The position numbers were made by a program, and so were the translations under genes. From positions 1 to 18,881 of the forward strand of contig JACCXG010000390.1 in the NCBI GenBank assembly GCA_013697225.1: DNA of 18,881 bases, given 5' to 3'. The notes under the pieces were generated by a model. That model was given only the letters and a program-made list of their open reading frames with translations, searched no databases and was not told where the DNA came from. Position 1 is the stretch's first letter. Each line of letters opens with the position of its first letter. This stretch comes from Acidobacteriota bacterium (GTDB lineage Bacteria > Acidobacteriota > Vicinamibacteria > Vicinamibacterales > 2-12-FULL-66-21). Of this stretch, positions 1-7,143 are shown piece by piece.

Positions 1-135
1 CCGGCGGTTCGGACCGGACGCATCCACATCATCGGAGACGCACGAACCGTCGTCCCGGGCCCGCGCGTTGCGGAAGGCACGGAGCTGCTGGCTCGCGCGC
101 TGCACCCCGGCGCATTCCAGGAGGATCGGCGCTGA
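1..135 (+). CDS. C-terminal fragment of an unidentified protein (possible FAD/NAD-binding oxidoreductase)
   Basis: Frame 1 is open from the window edge to a TGA at 133-135 and encodes the last 44 residues of a protein. The segment RTGRIHIIGDARTV resembles the late GD-containing strand of FAD/NAD(P)-dependent oxidoreductases, where the Asp contacts the flavin ribityl chain, and it is followed by a short helix rich in Ala, Leu and Arg. That resemblance is weak and rests on a few residues. The stop lies only 4 bases from the mqnD stop on the other strand, so the two genes converge with no room for a separate terminator. The start and main domain are outside the window. That this is a real gene end is moderately likely; the function is a guess. 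Confidence 0.45.
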   Translation, partial: PAVRTGRIHIIGDARTVVPGPRVAEGTELLARALHPGAFQEDRR

Positions 136-139
136 GAGT

Positions 140-976
140 TCAGGCGGCGAATTCCACCGGCACCCTCTTTGGAATCAGGCCGCTCTCGAACGCATCCCCG
201 AGGAGCCGCTCGACCGCCCGCCGTCCACGCTCCCCGTAGCCCAGCGTCAGGTCGTTGACGTACATGCCCACGAACCTGTCGGTCCGGGCTCTGTCGAGGC
301 CGCGTCCGAATCCAATCGCGTAATCAATCGCCTCTTCACGATGCGACAGCGCGTAAGCAATACTGTCGTGCAGCATCGTCGAGACGATCCGGATCAACTC
401 CGGCCCGAGGTCACGGCGGATGATGTTCCCGCCGAGCGGCAGCGGCAGGCCCCCGGTGCGCCCGGCCCACCACTCCCCCAGGTCCACGATTTTCTGGAGC
501 CCCTCGTCTTCATACGTGAGCTGTCCCTCGTGGATCAGCAGGCCCGCCTCGGCCTCCCCGCTCGCCACCGCCTGGCCAATCTGATCGAAGGGCACGACGA
601 CGTACTCGAAGTCCGGTTCGTACAGGCGCAGCGCGAGATACGCGGTCGTGAGCGTTCCAGGGATGGCGATTCTTGCTCCCTTGACGCGGTCCACGCCTCC
701 CGTCCGCGAGACAACGAGAGGCCCGTAGCGATCGCCCATGCTGGCGCCGTGCGGCAGGAGCGCATAGGTGCCGGCAAGGTGGGCGAACGCATGAAATGAC
801 ACAGCCGTCACTTCGTACTGCCCGTCGAATGCGGCCCGGTTCAGCGTCTCGATATCGGCGAGCACCTGCTCGACCACGATGCCGTGGGTCTCCACGGCGC
901 CGCTCGCCAGGCCGAAGAACATGAACGCGTCGTCGGAATCAGGGCTGTGCGCCACCGTAATCTTTGTTTCAGGCAT
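140..976 (-). CDS. mqnD: 1,4-dihydroxy-6-naphthoate synthase, MqnD (futalosine menaquinone pathway)
   Basis: The 278-residue protein matches the MqnA/MqnD family (VitK2_biosynth fold, a periplasmic-binding-protein-like bilobed enzyme) in full length. The N-terminus HSPDSDDAFMFFGL corresponds to the SPCPNDTF-type opening of MqnD rather than the opening of MqnA. IPGTLTTAYL (about 105-114) matches the substrate-binding loop. His149 in LLIHEGQLTY is at the position of the proposed catalytic His of Thermus MqnD (His145). MqnD cleaves cyclic dehypoxanthine futalosine to 1,4-dihydroxy-6-naphthoate in the cytoplasm. The ATG at 976 fits the family start. No clear Shine-Dalgarno is seen, and a heptanucleotide repeat array begins only 14 bases upstream. 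The menG-like gene at 17126-17902 would act late in the same pathway. Some relatives are annotated only as MqnA/MqnD/SBP family, so the exact reaction is slightly less certain than the family. Confidence 0.88.
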   Translation of the reverse strand: MPETKITVAHSPDSDDAFMFFGLASGAVETHGIVVEQVLADIETLNRAAFDGQYEVTAVSFHAFAHLAGTYALLPHGASMGDRYGPLVVSRTGGVDRVKGARIAIPGTLTTAYLALRLYEPDFEYVVVPFDQIGQAVASGEAEAGLLIHEGQLTYEDEGLQKIVDLGEWWAGRTGGLPLPLGGNIIRRDLGPELIRIVSTMLHDSIAYALSHREEAIDYAIGFGRGLDRARTDRFVGMYVNDLTLGYGERGRRAVERLLGDAFESGLIPKRVPVEFAA

Positions 977-990
977 CAGCAGTCATCGTA

Positions 991-1053
991 CAACTCCCAA
1001 CTCCCAACTCCCAACTCCCAACTCCCAACGCCCAATACCCAATACCCAACGCC
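991..1053 (+). repeat. Tandem heptanucleotide array, nine units (CAACTCC type)
   Basis: Nine consecutive 7-base units: five exact CAACTCC copies (991-1025), then CAACGCC, CAATACC, CAATACC and CAACGCC. Variation is limited to positions 4-5 of the unit. The array resembles the short tandemly repeated heptamers known from filamentous cyanobacteria and seen in other GC-rich phyla. It starts 14 bases from the mqnD start codon, so it lies in the mqnD 5' region. Confidence 0.92.
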
Positions 1054-1059
1054 CCAAGG

Positions 1060-1204
1060 TCTCTGATTACCGGTGTGACGGTGACGAATCGGCGCCTCCG
1101 CGGGTGGGTGCGCCTGCGGCGCATTTTTCGAGCTTCCGCAGCGCGCTGCCCGCATCGCGCGGGGGAACCGATATGGCATCGGCGCGGGCCCCGCTAATCA
1201 GAGA
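1060..1204. repeat. Inner inverted repeat arms between the heptad arrays
   Basis: TCTCTGATTA at 1060-1069 is exactly complementary to TAATCAGAGA at 1195-1204. Extended outward to 1053 and 1211 the arms are 17 bp with two mismatches, and the heptad arrays continue the pairing beyond. The enclosed 125 bp shows no coding signal that I trust. The whole resembles a small palindromic, MITE-like or REP-like element. Confidence 0.75.
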
Positions 1205-1205
1205 T

Positions 1206-1240
1206 GTTGGGAATTGGGAGTTGGGAGTTGGGAGTTGGGC
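1206..1240 (-). repeat. Second heptanucleotide array, inverted relative to the first (five units)
   Basis: Read on the + strand this is GTTGGGA, ATTGGGA, GTTGGGA, GTTGGGA, GTTGGGC, which is the reverse complement of the 991-1053 array with a one-base phase shift. With inner arms TCTCTGATTA (1060-1069) and TAATCAGAGA (1195-1204) it forms a long imperfect inverted repeat across 991-1243. Confidence 0.9.
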
Positions 1241-1304
1241 GTTCACCATTCGCCAGGCGCCCCGTGTTGGCCTAAGGCTCGCCGGTGCGGTACGCTCCAA
1301 CGAT

Positions 1305-2606
1305 ATGGAAGCGCGGGGGAACGGCAGGCGAGAGACCCGGCTGCTGCTGGTGACGATCGCCATCTCGGCGGCCATGCTGTTCCTGCTGGCGCGCTTCAGG
1401 TTTCCGGAGGAAGCTGCTATCCAGCCGGCTGCCACAGCGCCGGCGGCGCTCGATCGCCTGACGGCGCGCGCCGCCTACGACGAGCTCGCCGGGATCATGG
1501 CGGAGGTGGAACGCCGGATCATACCGTCCGTTGAGGTAGTGCCGATCCAGACCGCATCGGGCATGACTACCTACCTGCCGGCCGTCCGCATCACCCCCGA
1601 TCGGGCAATCACGCTGCTGGCTCCGGGGGAGCGCGTCACAAGCAGCGCCGGGGGGGAGGCTCCGGTCATCGTCGCGCGCGACGTCGCAAGAAACCTTGTG
1701 GTGCTGCAGGTGGCCTCGCGGCCCGGTGACATCGTGACGCCGCGGGGGGGCACGCAGCGTCCGGGGCCTCGCTACGTGGTGGTCGTCGACGCCACATCGC
1801 AGGGAGCCGCGGTCAGGCCCGTGTACGTCGGCCGGACCGATCTCTTCCAGGATCCAAGAACCGGCGACTCCATGCTTTCCATTGCGTCGGTCCAGCAGAC
1901 GCTGTCGCCGGGATCGGCCATCTTCACGCTGGACGCCACATTCGTGGGGCTGGCGCTCGAGTCGTCCGGGCTGGTCACCGTCCAGCCGGCGCAGATATTG
2001 ATGGCGGCTGCCGAAACGGCACCGCCCGCTTCGACGGACCCCGGAGATCTCGGCATCACAGTGCAAAGCCTCTCAGCCCCGCTCGCACGAGCGGCCTCAG
2101 CACAAAGCGGAGTGATCGTCTCGCACGTGGACCCCCGCAGTGCGGCGGCCGCACGGGTGCGCCCGACCGACGTCATTCAGGCCATCAACGGCGTCCCTGT
2201 CACGGGCGTTGCCGCCTTCCATCAGATGGTGAGCAGCCGTGAACCCGGTGCGCTGCTTACGCTGAGCCTCTCCCGGATGGGCCAACCCGTTACTGAAACC
2301 GTCGCCATCGGCGCGGAGCCCGCGGAAGGGGGAGCCTCCGAGAACGGCGGGGGGGCAGTAAACGCTGGTCTCATCCTTCAAACAATCCGCGGCGCCGGCG
2401 CTGAAGTGCTCGCGGCGGACCCCGGCACCGCGGCGGGCGGCGCGGGTCTGCGCGCTGGCGACCTCGTGGTGCGGCTCGGAGACAAGCGTGCGCCCGAAGC
2501 GGGTGACATCCTGAAGGCGTATGCCGCTGCACGCGCCGGAGACGCGCTCCTTCTGACCGTACGCCGCGGCACGCAGCACCTGGTTCTGGCCCTGGAGAAA
2601 CCGTGA
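1305..2606 (+). CDS. Membrane-anchored HtrA/DegP-like protein with two PDZ domains, catalytic triad apparently lost
   Basis: The 433-residue protein has one N-terminal membrane segment (about 12-30) after an Arg-rich cytoplasmic tail. A trypsin-like beta-barrel region follows (about 60-232), then PDZ1 (about 248-337, with SGVIVSHVDPRSAAA and DVIQAINGVPV) and PDZ2 (about 351-431, with GLRAGDLVVRLG). This is the DegS/HtrA layout. However, the NHV histidine motif is absent near AITLLAPGE, TDLAVL is replaced by RNLVVLQV (130-136), and GNSGGPL is replaced by SPGSAIF (201-207), so the triad looks missing. It is probably a non-proteolytic periplasmic scaffold or sensor. ATG 1305 was chosen because the open frame upstream is repeat-encoded; no strong Shine-Dalgarno is visible. 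The stop overlaps the GTG of the next gene (GTGA), implying translational coupling with two antiporter-like proteins. Confidence 0.72.
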   Translation: MEARGNGRRETRLLLVTIAISAAMLFLLARFRFPEEAAIQPAATAPAALDRLTARAAYDELAGIMAEVERRIIPSVEVVPIQTASGMTTYLPAVRITPDRAITLLAPGERVTSSAGGEAPVIVARDVARNLVVLQVASRPGDIVTPRGGTQRPGPRYVVVVDATSQGAAVRPVYVGRTDLFQDPRTGDSMLSIASVQQTLSPGSAIFTLDATFVGLALESSGLVTVQPAQILMAAAETAPPASTDPGDLGITVQSLSAPLARAASAQSGVIVSHVDPRSAAAARVRPTDVIQAINGVPVTGVAAFHQMVSSREPGALLTLSLSRMGQPVTETVAIGAEPAEGGASENGGGAVNAGLILQTIRGAGAEVLAADPGTAAGGAGLRAGDLVVRLGDKRAPEAGDILKAYAAARAGDALLLTVRRGTQHLVLALEKP

Positions 2607-3712
2607 CACTGCGCGGCGAGTTGCGCAGGCCGATGCTGGCGCTCCAGCGCCGTGCCGCCCTGGGCCTGCGACCGTTCACGGCGCCAGTGACCATCTTCAT
2701 CCCGCTGGGCATCTCGCTCGGACCGTGGGGCCTCGGGATTATTTCGCCGCAGACCCTGGCGCACCTCGACGTCGTTGTCACGCTGGCGCTTGCGACCCTG
2801 GGGGTCTTCATCGGCGTTGCCGGGGCACGACAGGCACCCGCCATGCCGCGGCTCTTTGCGGCCGCTTCTCTCGAAGGGGTCATCACGATCGGGGTGGTCG
2901 CAGGTGCGGCGACGCTCCTGCTCGGGACCTGGGGTGTGCCTCTCGACCTCCCGGCCGTGGCTGTCGCGCTCACGCTCGGCGTGTGCGCATCCGCGTCGGC
3001 TGCCCCCGCAGCGGAGCAGGGAGGGGATCCGGAACACGAGATCGCCTCGCGCGTGGCAGATCTGGACGACGTGCTTCCAATCGTGCTCGGAGGCCTGGTC
3101 ATAGGCATCGCCAACCCGGCGGCGCCTGTCGGCCCTGTGGCGGCGGCGCTGGCGATCCTGGTGGGGCTGGGAACGGCCGTGTGCGGCTGGCTGCTCTTCG
3201 AACGCGCCGAAGGCAGCGCGGAGCGGGCGGTCTTCGTGCTCGGGTGCCTGGCGCTGCTCGGCGGGGCCGCGGCGTTCGCCGGGTCGTCGCCGCTACTGGC
3301 CGGCATGGTGGCCGGCTGGTTCTGGGTCATCGCGCCGGGGGAATCGGACAAGCTCGTTGGAGGAGACCTCGCCAGGCTCGAACATCCGCTTGTCGTCCTG
3401 CTGTTGATCACGGCTGGCGCGAGCGTGCGCCCGGACCTGCTCGGCGTGTGGCTGTTCGTGGCGTACGTCACGTTCCGGCTCAGTGGAAAGCTGATCGGCG
3501 GCTGGGCAGCCTCCCGCCTGGCGCCCGACGTGGCGCCATCGAACCTCGGGGCGTACCTGATTCCGCCTGGGGTGATCGGAATCGCCTTCGCGCTGAACTT
3601 TGCGCAGGTGGCCCCCACCGCCGGCGGGTCGGTGGTGTTCGCCGTGGCCCTCGGGGCGGTCCTCTGCGAACTGCTGACGCTGGCGGTCGTTCCGGCGGTC
3701 CGGCGCGCCTGA
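2603..3712 (+). CDS. Divergent CPA2-like cation/proton antiporter-family membrane protein
   Basis: The 369-residue protein is almost entirely hydrophobic, with about 10-12 predicted membrane spans. GISLGPWGLGIISP (36-49) matches the GxxLGPxGLG motif at the end of an early CPA2 helix. DLDD (153-156) in VADLDDVLPIVLGG sits where antiporters carry their ion-binding acidic pair. The usual C-terminal TrkA-N or KefC cytosolic domains are absent, and overall similarity to classical KefB/NhaA-type proteins looks low. It starts with GTG inside the stop of the HtrA-like gene and ends with TGATG overlapping the next gene. It may form a heteromeric transporter with that neighbour. Family membership is inferred from motifs; the substrate ion is unknown. 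Confidence 0.62.
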   Translation: MTLRGELRRPMLALQRRAALGLRPFTAPVTIFIPLGISLGPWGLGIISPQTLAHLDVVVTLALATLGVFIGVAGARQAPAMPRLFAAASLEGVITIGVVAGAATLLLGTWGVPLDLPAVAVALTLGVCASASAAPAAEQGGDPEHEIASRVADLDDVLPIVLGGLVIGIANPAAPVGPVAAALAILVGLGTAVCGWLLFERAEGSAERAVFVLGCLALLGGAAAFAGSSPLLAGMVAGWFWVIAPGESDKLVGGDLARLEHPLVVLLLITAGASVRPDLLGVWLFVAYVTFRLSGKLIGGWAASRLAPDVAPSNLGAYLIPPGVIGIAFALNFAQVAPTAGGSVVFAVALGAVLCELLTLAVVPAVRRA

Positions 3713-5043
3713 TGCGCCGGCCACTTGCGCTCGCCCTGGCAGTTGCCCTCACCTGGCTCGTCGTCAGCGGACCGGCAGGCGTTGGTGCGCTGCGCCCGAC
3801 GGCCCTCGCCATAGGCTTCGCCCTCATCGCCGCAGCACTCGCGGGAAGCCTGGTAAAGCGTTTCGGGCTGCCACGGGTGACCGGCTACCTTCTCTTCGGC
3901 GTCGTCTGCGGCCCCTACGTGGGCAACATCATCACAACGCCGATGGCGCGTGAGCTACAACTGATCAACGGGCTTGCCGTGGTGCTCATCGCGTTCATCG
4001 CGGGGCTCGAGATCAATTTCGCGAGGCTCCGGCCGCAGATGCACGCGATGGTGCGATTCGGGTCGATCACTCTGCTGCTCCTGTATGCCGGGCTGTTCGT
4101 GTTCATCTGGCTGGCGTGGCCGTGGCTTGGGATCGCGCCGGCACTCGTCGGCCTGCAGAAGCTCGCGGCCGCCGGACTCCTCGCGGCGGTCGTCGCCAGC
4201 TTTTCCCCGACCGTGACCATTGCACTCATCGCGGAGAGCCGTGCCAGCGGTCCGGTCAGCCAGATGACCCTGACTCTGGTCATCCTCGGCGACCTGATCC
4301 TCATCCTGCTGTTCGCGTTACTGATGCAGCTCGGCCGGTTTGCCTTCGGCGGGAGCGGGGACGTCGGCCTGTTCGAGTCGGTGTCATGGGAGATTTTCGG
4401 GTCTTTCGCATTCGGCGCGGCAGCGGGGGGCATATTCGCGCTGTACCTCCGTCACGTCGGGCGGGAGCTCACAGTGGCCCTCATCGCATTCTGCGCCGTT
4501 GTTGCGACTGCCGGCCGTACGTGGCACCTCGAACCCCTCCTTGCCGCGCTTGCCGCGGGTCTCGTTGTCGAGAACATCGCCCCGCCCCGCGGCGACATGC
4601 TGAAGGATGCTATCGAGCGCAGCGCCCTTCCGGTGCTCGTCGTCTTCTTTGCGGCCGCGGGCGCATCGCTGCAGATCAATGCGCTCGCAGTGATCGGGAT
4701 CGTCGCCCTCGCCGTTTCCGTTGTCCGCCTGCTGTTGATCCGGAGCGCCACGTTCGCGGCCGGCCGCTACGCCGGTCTTCCCCCGGCGCTGGCGGGCTGG
4801 GTCTGGATGGGGCTCGTGTCACAGGCGGGGGTAACCCTCGGGCTCACACTTATCATTGCGGGAGAGTTCCCGACGTGGGGATCGCAGCTGCAGACCCTGT
4901 CGGTCGCGTTGATCGCCATCCACGAGCTGGTCGGTCCGGTGCTGTTCCGGTCTGCGCTGGTCAGAGCAGGGGAGGTGGGACGGATGGATACGCTCGGTCC
5001 CCCTGCACTGGAGGGAGTGCCGCTGGACACAAGCGATCTCTGA
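3712..5043 (+). CDS. Cation:proton antiporter, CPA2 (Kef/NapA-like) family
   Basis: The 443-residue membrane protein has about 12-13 hydrophobic segments. VKRFGLPRVTGYLLFGVVCGP (48-68) is the typical CPA2 opening; IAFIAGLEINF (93-103) and SFSPTVTIALIAES (163-176) follow. GD at 193-194 in ILGDLILILL marks the ion-site helix. GLVSQAGVTLGLTL near the C-terminus is a conserved antiporter helix. No cytosolic TrkA-N domain follows; the tail is short (about 30 residues). It exchanges a monovalent cation for protons across the inner membrane; whether Na+ or K+ cannot be told. ATG 3712 overlaps the previous stop by one base (TGATG), so it is translationally coupled. A frame open further upstream, within the previous gene, was rejected as a shadow. 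Confidence 0.85.
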   Translation: MRRPLALALAVALTWLVVSGPAGVGALRPTALAIGFALIAAALAGSLVKRFGLPRVTGYLLFGVVCGPYVGNIITTPMARELQLINGLAVVLIAFIAGLEINFARLRPQMHAMVRFGSITLLLLYAGLFVFIWLAWPWLGIAPALVGLQKLAAAGLLAAVVASFSPTVTIALIAESRASGPVSQMTLTLVILGDLILILLFALLMQLGRFAFGGSGDVGLFESVSWEIFGSFAFGAAAGGIFALYLRHVGRELTVALIAFCAVVATAGRTWHLEPLLAALAAGLVVENIAPPRGDMLKDAIERSALPVLVVFFAAAGASLQINALAVIGIVALAVSVVRLLLIRSATFAAGRYAGLPPALAGWVWMGLVSQAGVTLGLTLIIAGEFPTWGSQLQTLSVALIAIHELVGPVLFRSALVRAGEVGRMDTLGPPALEGVPLDTSDL

Positions 5044-5092
5044 TGGGCCGGTGGACGTGAAGGGTCGAGGATGTCAGCCCAACGCCGCAGCG

Positions 5093-6256
5093 TCAGGCAA
5101 CAGGATGGCGCTCGCGCAGGCTGCGCACCACCGTGACAACCCGCTCCAGGGCGGCGTCGATGTCCGCATCGGTCGTCCATCGCCCCAGGCCGAAGCGGAT
5201 GGATGCTCCGGCACGATCCGCGACGGCTCCGATGCCCTGAAGCACGTGGGAAGGGGCTCCGCTGCCTGAGCTGCAGGCCGAACCAGTCGAGACAGCAATG
5301 TCGCCAAGCGCCATGAGCAGCGCCTCCCCTTCTATCCCGTCGAAGCTGACGTGAAGGTTGTGCGGCAGGCGCCGCTCCAGCGAGCCGTTGACCCGAATCC
5401 CGTCGAGGCCGGCCCGCAGCCCCTCGAGGAGGCGATCGCGCAGGCCGGCAAGCCGCACCGATTCTTCGGGCAGGGTCCTCTTCGCAATCTCGGCACATGC
5501 GCCGAGACCGACGATACCCGGGACGTTGAGCGTGCCTGAACGCAGGCCACCCTCGTGTCCGCCGCCGTCGATCTGACACTCGATCGGCAGCCGTGGACGC
5601 TGCCGGCGAAGGTACAAGGCTCCTGTTCCCTTCGGGCCGTAGCACTTGTGGGCGGTGAGCGAGAGCAGGTCTACACCAGACGCCGCAACGTCTATCGGCA
5701 CCTTCCCGAACGCCTGCGCCGCGTCGGTGTGAAGCAGCGCGCCGCGCTCGTGGACAATGGCGGCGATGTCGGCCAGCGGCTGAAGGACCCCGATCTCGTT
5801 GTTTGCGGCCATTACCGAGACGAGCACCGTTCCATCCGTCAGGGACGCCCTGAGGACGTCAAGGTTCACGAACCCGTCCGGCTCCACCGGAAGGCGCGTC
5901 ACCTTCCAGCCTTCCCGCTCGAGCCGTGCGCAGGAATCGAGAACCGACTTGTGCTCCGTGACGACGGTGATCACATGATCGCCCTGTCCCTTCAGCGCAC
6001 AGGCAACCCCCTTGATCGCCAGATTGTTCGATTCGGTCGCGCCGCTCGTGAACACGATCTCTTTCGAAGAAGCACTGATCAGCGACGCGACATGCCCGCG
6101 CGCCGCCTCGACCGCTTCCTGCGCGCGCCACCCAAAAGCATGCCCCTTGCTTGCCGGATTTCCAAAGCGTTCCGTAAAATAGGGGAGCATCGCCTCGAGC
6201 ACCCGGGGATCGACGGGCGTGGTGGCGTGGTAATCCAGGTAGATCGGCGTACCCAT
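5093..6256 (-). CDS. iscS: Cysteine desulfurase, IscS/NifS type (class I)
   Basis: The 387-residue PLP enzyme starts MGTPIYLDYHATTPVDPRVL, the classic NifS/IscS N-terminus. The PLP lysine is Lys204 in TAHKCYGPKG, and the sulfur-accepting Cys328 is in STGSACSSGS on the mobile loop, a class I signature. It converts cysteine to alanine and delivers persulfide for Fe-S clusters or tRNA thiolation. ATG 6256 overlaps the stop of the rrf2 gene (ATGA), so it is coupled to the regulator and forms the distal end of the suf operon. SufS already serves the operon, so this second enzyme is extra; it could feed tRNA sulfur modification or a second scaffold. It converges with the antiporter gene across a 49-bp gap where I see no clear terminator hairpin. 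Confidence 0.92.
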   Translation of the reverse strand: MGTPIYLDYHATTPVDPRVLEAMLPYFTERFGNPASKGHAFGWRAQEAVEAARGHVASLISASSKEIVFTSGATESNNLAIKGVACALKGQGDHVITVVTEHKSVLDSCARLEREGWKVTRLPVEPDGFVNLDVLRASLTDGTVLVSVMAANNEIGVLQPLADIAAIVHERGALLHTDAAQAFGKVPIDVAASGVDLLSLTAHKCYGPKGTGALYLRRQRPRLPIECQIDGGGHEGGLRSGTLNVPGIVGLGACAEIAKRTLPEESVRLAGLRDRLLEGLRAGLDGIRVNGSLERRLPHNLHVSFDGIEGEALLMALGDIAVSTGSACSSGSGAPSHVLQGIGAVADRAGASIRFGLGRWTTDADIDAALERVVTVVRSLRERHPVA

Positions 6257-6708
6257 CAGGTGCGGCGAAAGGTGAGCTGCGAGGGAACGTCCTCCGGCAT
6301 TGCCGGATCGGCGGCAATCTCCTGCAGCGAGCAGGTGGAGAGGGCCGACACGATGCGGTCCTTGATCCGCCACAGGGGATCGCGGACGCTGCACTTCGCG
6401 TACTGCCCGCAGTTCTCCGCCTCCGTCGAGCACGCGGTGACGGTCAGCGGCCCGTCGATGGCTTCGATGATGTCCGCAACCGAAATGGCGCTGGAGGCGC
6501 GCGCCAGCCGATAGCCGCCGCGCGTGCCCTGATGCGAAGCAAGCAGATGCCGCCTGGCCAGGCGCTGGAGAATCTTGGCCATCAGCTCGATGGGAATGTC
6601 GTAGGCCTCGGCAATCTCCCGCGCGCTGGCGGACGCGGCATCCGGCCGTGTGGCCAGGTGCTTCATCGCCATCAGTGCGTAATCAGCTTTCTTGGACAGT
6701 CGGAGCAT
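6256..6708 (-). CDS. iscR: Rrf2-family Fe-S sensing transcriptional regulator, IscR-like
   Basis: The 150-residue protein begins MLRLSKKADYALMAMKHLA, the standard Rrf2 winged-helix start. The HTH spans about 25-50 (AREIAEAYDIPIELMAKILQ), and QGTRGGYRLAR (60-70) is the wing. Three cysteines, Cys93, Cys100 and Cys106 (C-x6-C-x5-C), match the [2Fe-2S] ligand cluster of IscR apart from one extra residue in the first spacing. It likely represses suf when clusters are plentiful, by binding the palindrome at 13013-13037. It lies 15 bp after sufT with an AGGA ribosome-binding site and overlaps iscS. Placing the regulator near the distal end of the operon is uncommon. IscR versus SufR-like naming is uncertain. 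Confidence 0.88.
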   Translation of the reverse strand: MLRLSKKADYALMAMKHLATRPDAASASAREIAEAYDIPIELMAKILQRLARRHLLASHQGTRGGYRLARASSAISVADIIEAIDGPLTVTACSTEAENCGQYAKCSVRDPLWRIKDRIVSALSTCSLQEIAADPAMPEDVPSQLTFRRT

Positions 6709-6723
6709 GGCGTCCTGAACAGC

Positions 6724-7119
6724 TCACCAGAACCCGAGTTGCAGCTTCGCCGCGTCAGACATCCGGTCCTTCGTCCACGGCGGATCCCACACCACGTCGA
6801 CCCTGGCGTCGGTCACCCCGGGCACCCCCTTCGCCTTGCGTGCGACCTCCACCGGCAGCGACTGCGCCGCCGGGCACCCGGGGGCCGTCAGCGTCATCCG
6901 GATACCCGCCACCCCCGCAGCATCGACGACGATGTCGTAGATCAACCCGAGCTCCACGATGTTGACCGGAATCTCCGGGTCGAACACCGCCCGGATGGCG
7001 TCGAGGACTGCCGGAGAGAGCTCCGCGGTGCGGGCCGCGTCCGCGACGATCCCGCGCGTCTCGGTCGTCGGCGCGGGCGCTTCAGCGGCGGGAGGTGGAA
7101 CGACTGGCAGATGCTTCAT
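6724..7119 (-). CDS. sufT: Fe-S assembly factor SufT (MIP18/DUF59 family)
   Basis: The 131-residue protein has an Ala/Pro-rich N-terminal extension (1-35) and then a single MIP18/DUF59 domain. DPEIPVNIVELGLIYDI (47-63), TLTAPGCPAAQSLP (77-89, with conserved Cys82) and VVWDPPWTKDRMSDAAKLQLGF (109-130) are all family signatures. SufT is an accessory maturation factor that helps deliver Fe-S clusters to apo-targets. It sits 24 bp after sufU, with GAGG upstream of its ATG, and 15 bp before rrf2. A phenylacetate PaaD-type relative is excluded by the suf context. Confidence 0.92.
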   Translation of the reverse strand: MKHLPVVPPPAAEAPAPTTETRGIVADAARTAELSPAVLDAIRAVFDPEIPVNIVELGLIYDIVVDAAGVAGIRMTLTAPGCPAAQSLPVEVARKAKGVPGVTDARVDVVWDPPWTKDRMSDAAKLQLGFW

Positions 7120-7143
7120 GGGTCCTCACGAGACGCAGGCGCG

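Larger units (their letters stand above)
977..1304. other. 328-bp gene-free divergent gap holding inverted heptad arrays
   Basis: This gap separates divergent mqnD and the HtrA-like gene. It contains two arrays of 7-base repeats in opposite orientation, inner inverted arms, and a 125-bp GC-rich centre (1070-1194). An open + strand frame runs through it into the HtrA-like gene, but its translation is a low-complexity PNSQLPT-type repeat and is not credible as protein. No convincing sigma70 promoter was found for either flanking gene; promoters should lie here. Confidence 0.7.

Noticed and set aside
991..1240. CRISPR-like array
   Set aside because: Units are 7 bases with no spacers, so this is a microsatellite-type heptad repeat.
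879..1304. N-terminal extension of the HtrA-like protein through the repeat array
   Set aside because: It would encode the heptad repeat as PNSQLPT-type low complexity and overlap mqnD; the membrane anchor follows naturally from ATG 1305.
5044..5092. Bidirectional terminator between the antiporter gene and iscS
   Set aside because: I could not find a convincing stem with a T-run in these 49 bases.
6257..6433. Longer iscS start
   Set aside because: The upstream codons lie within rrf2, and the family begins at MGTPIYLDYHATTP with an ATGA overlap.
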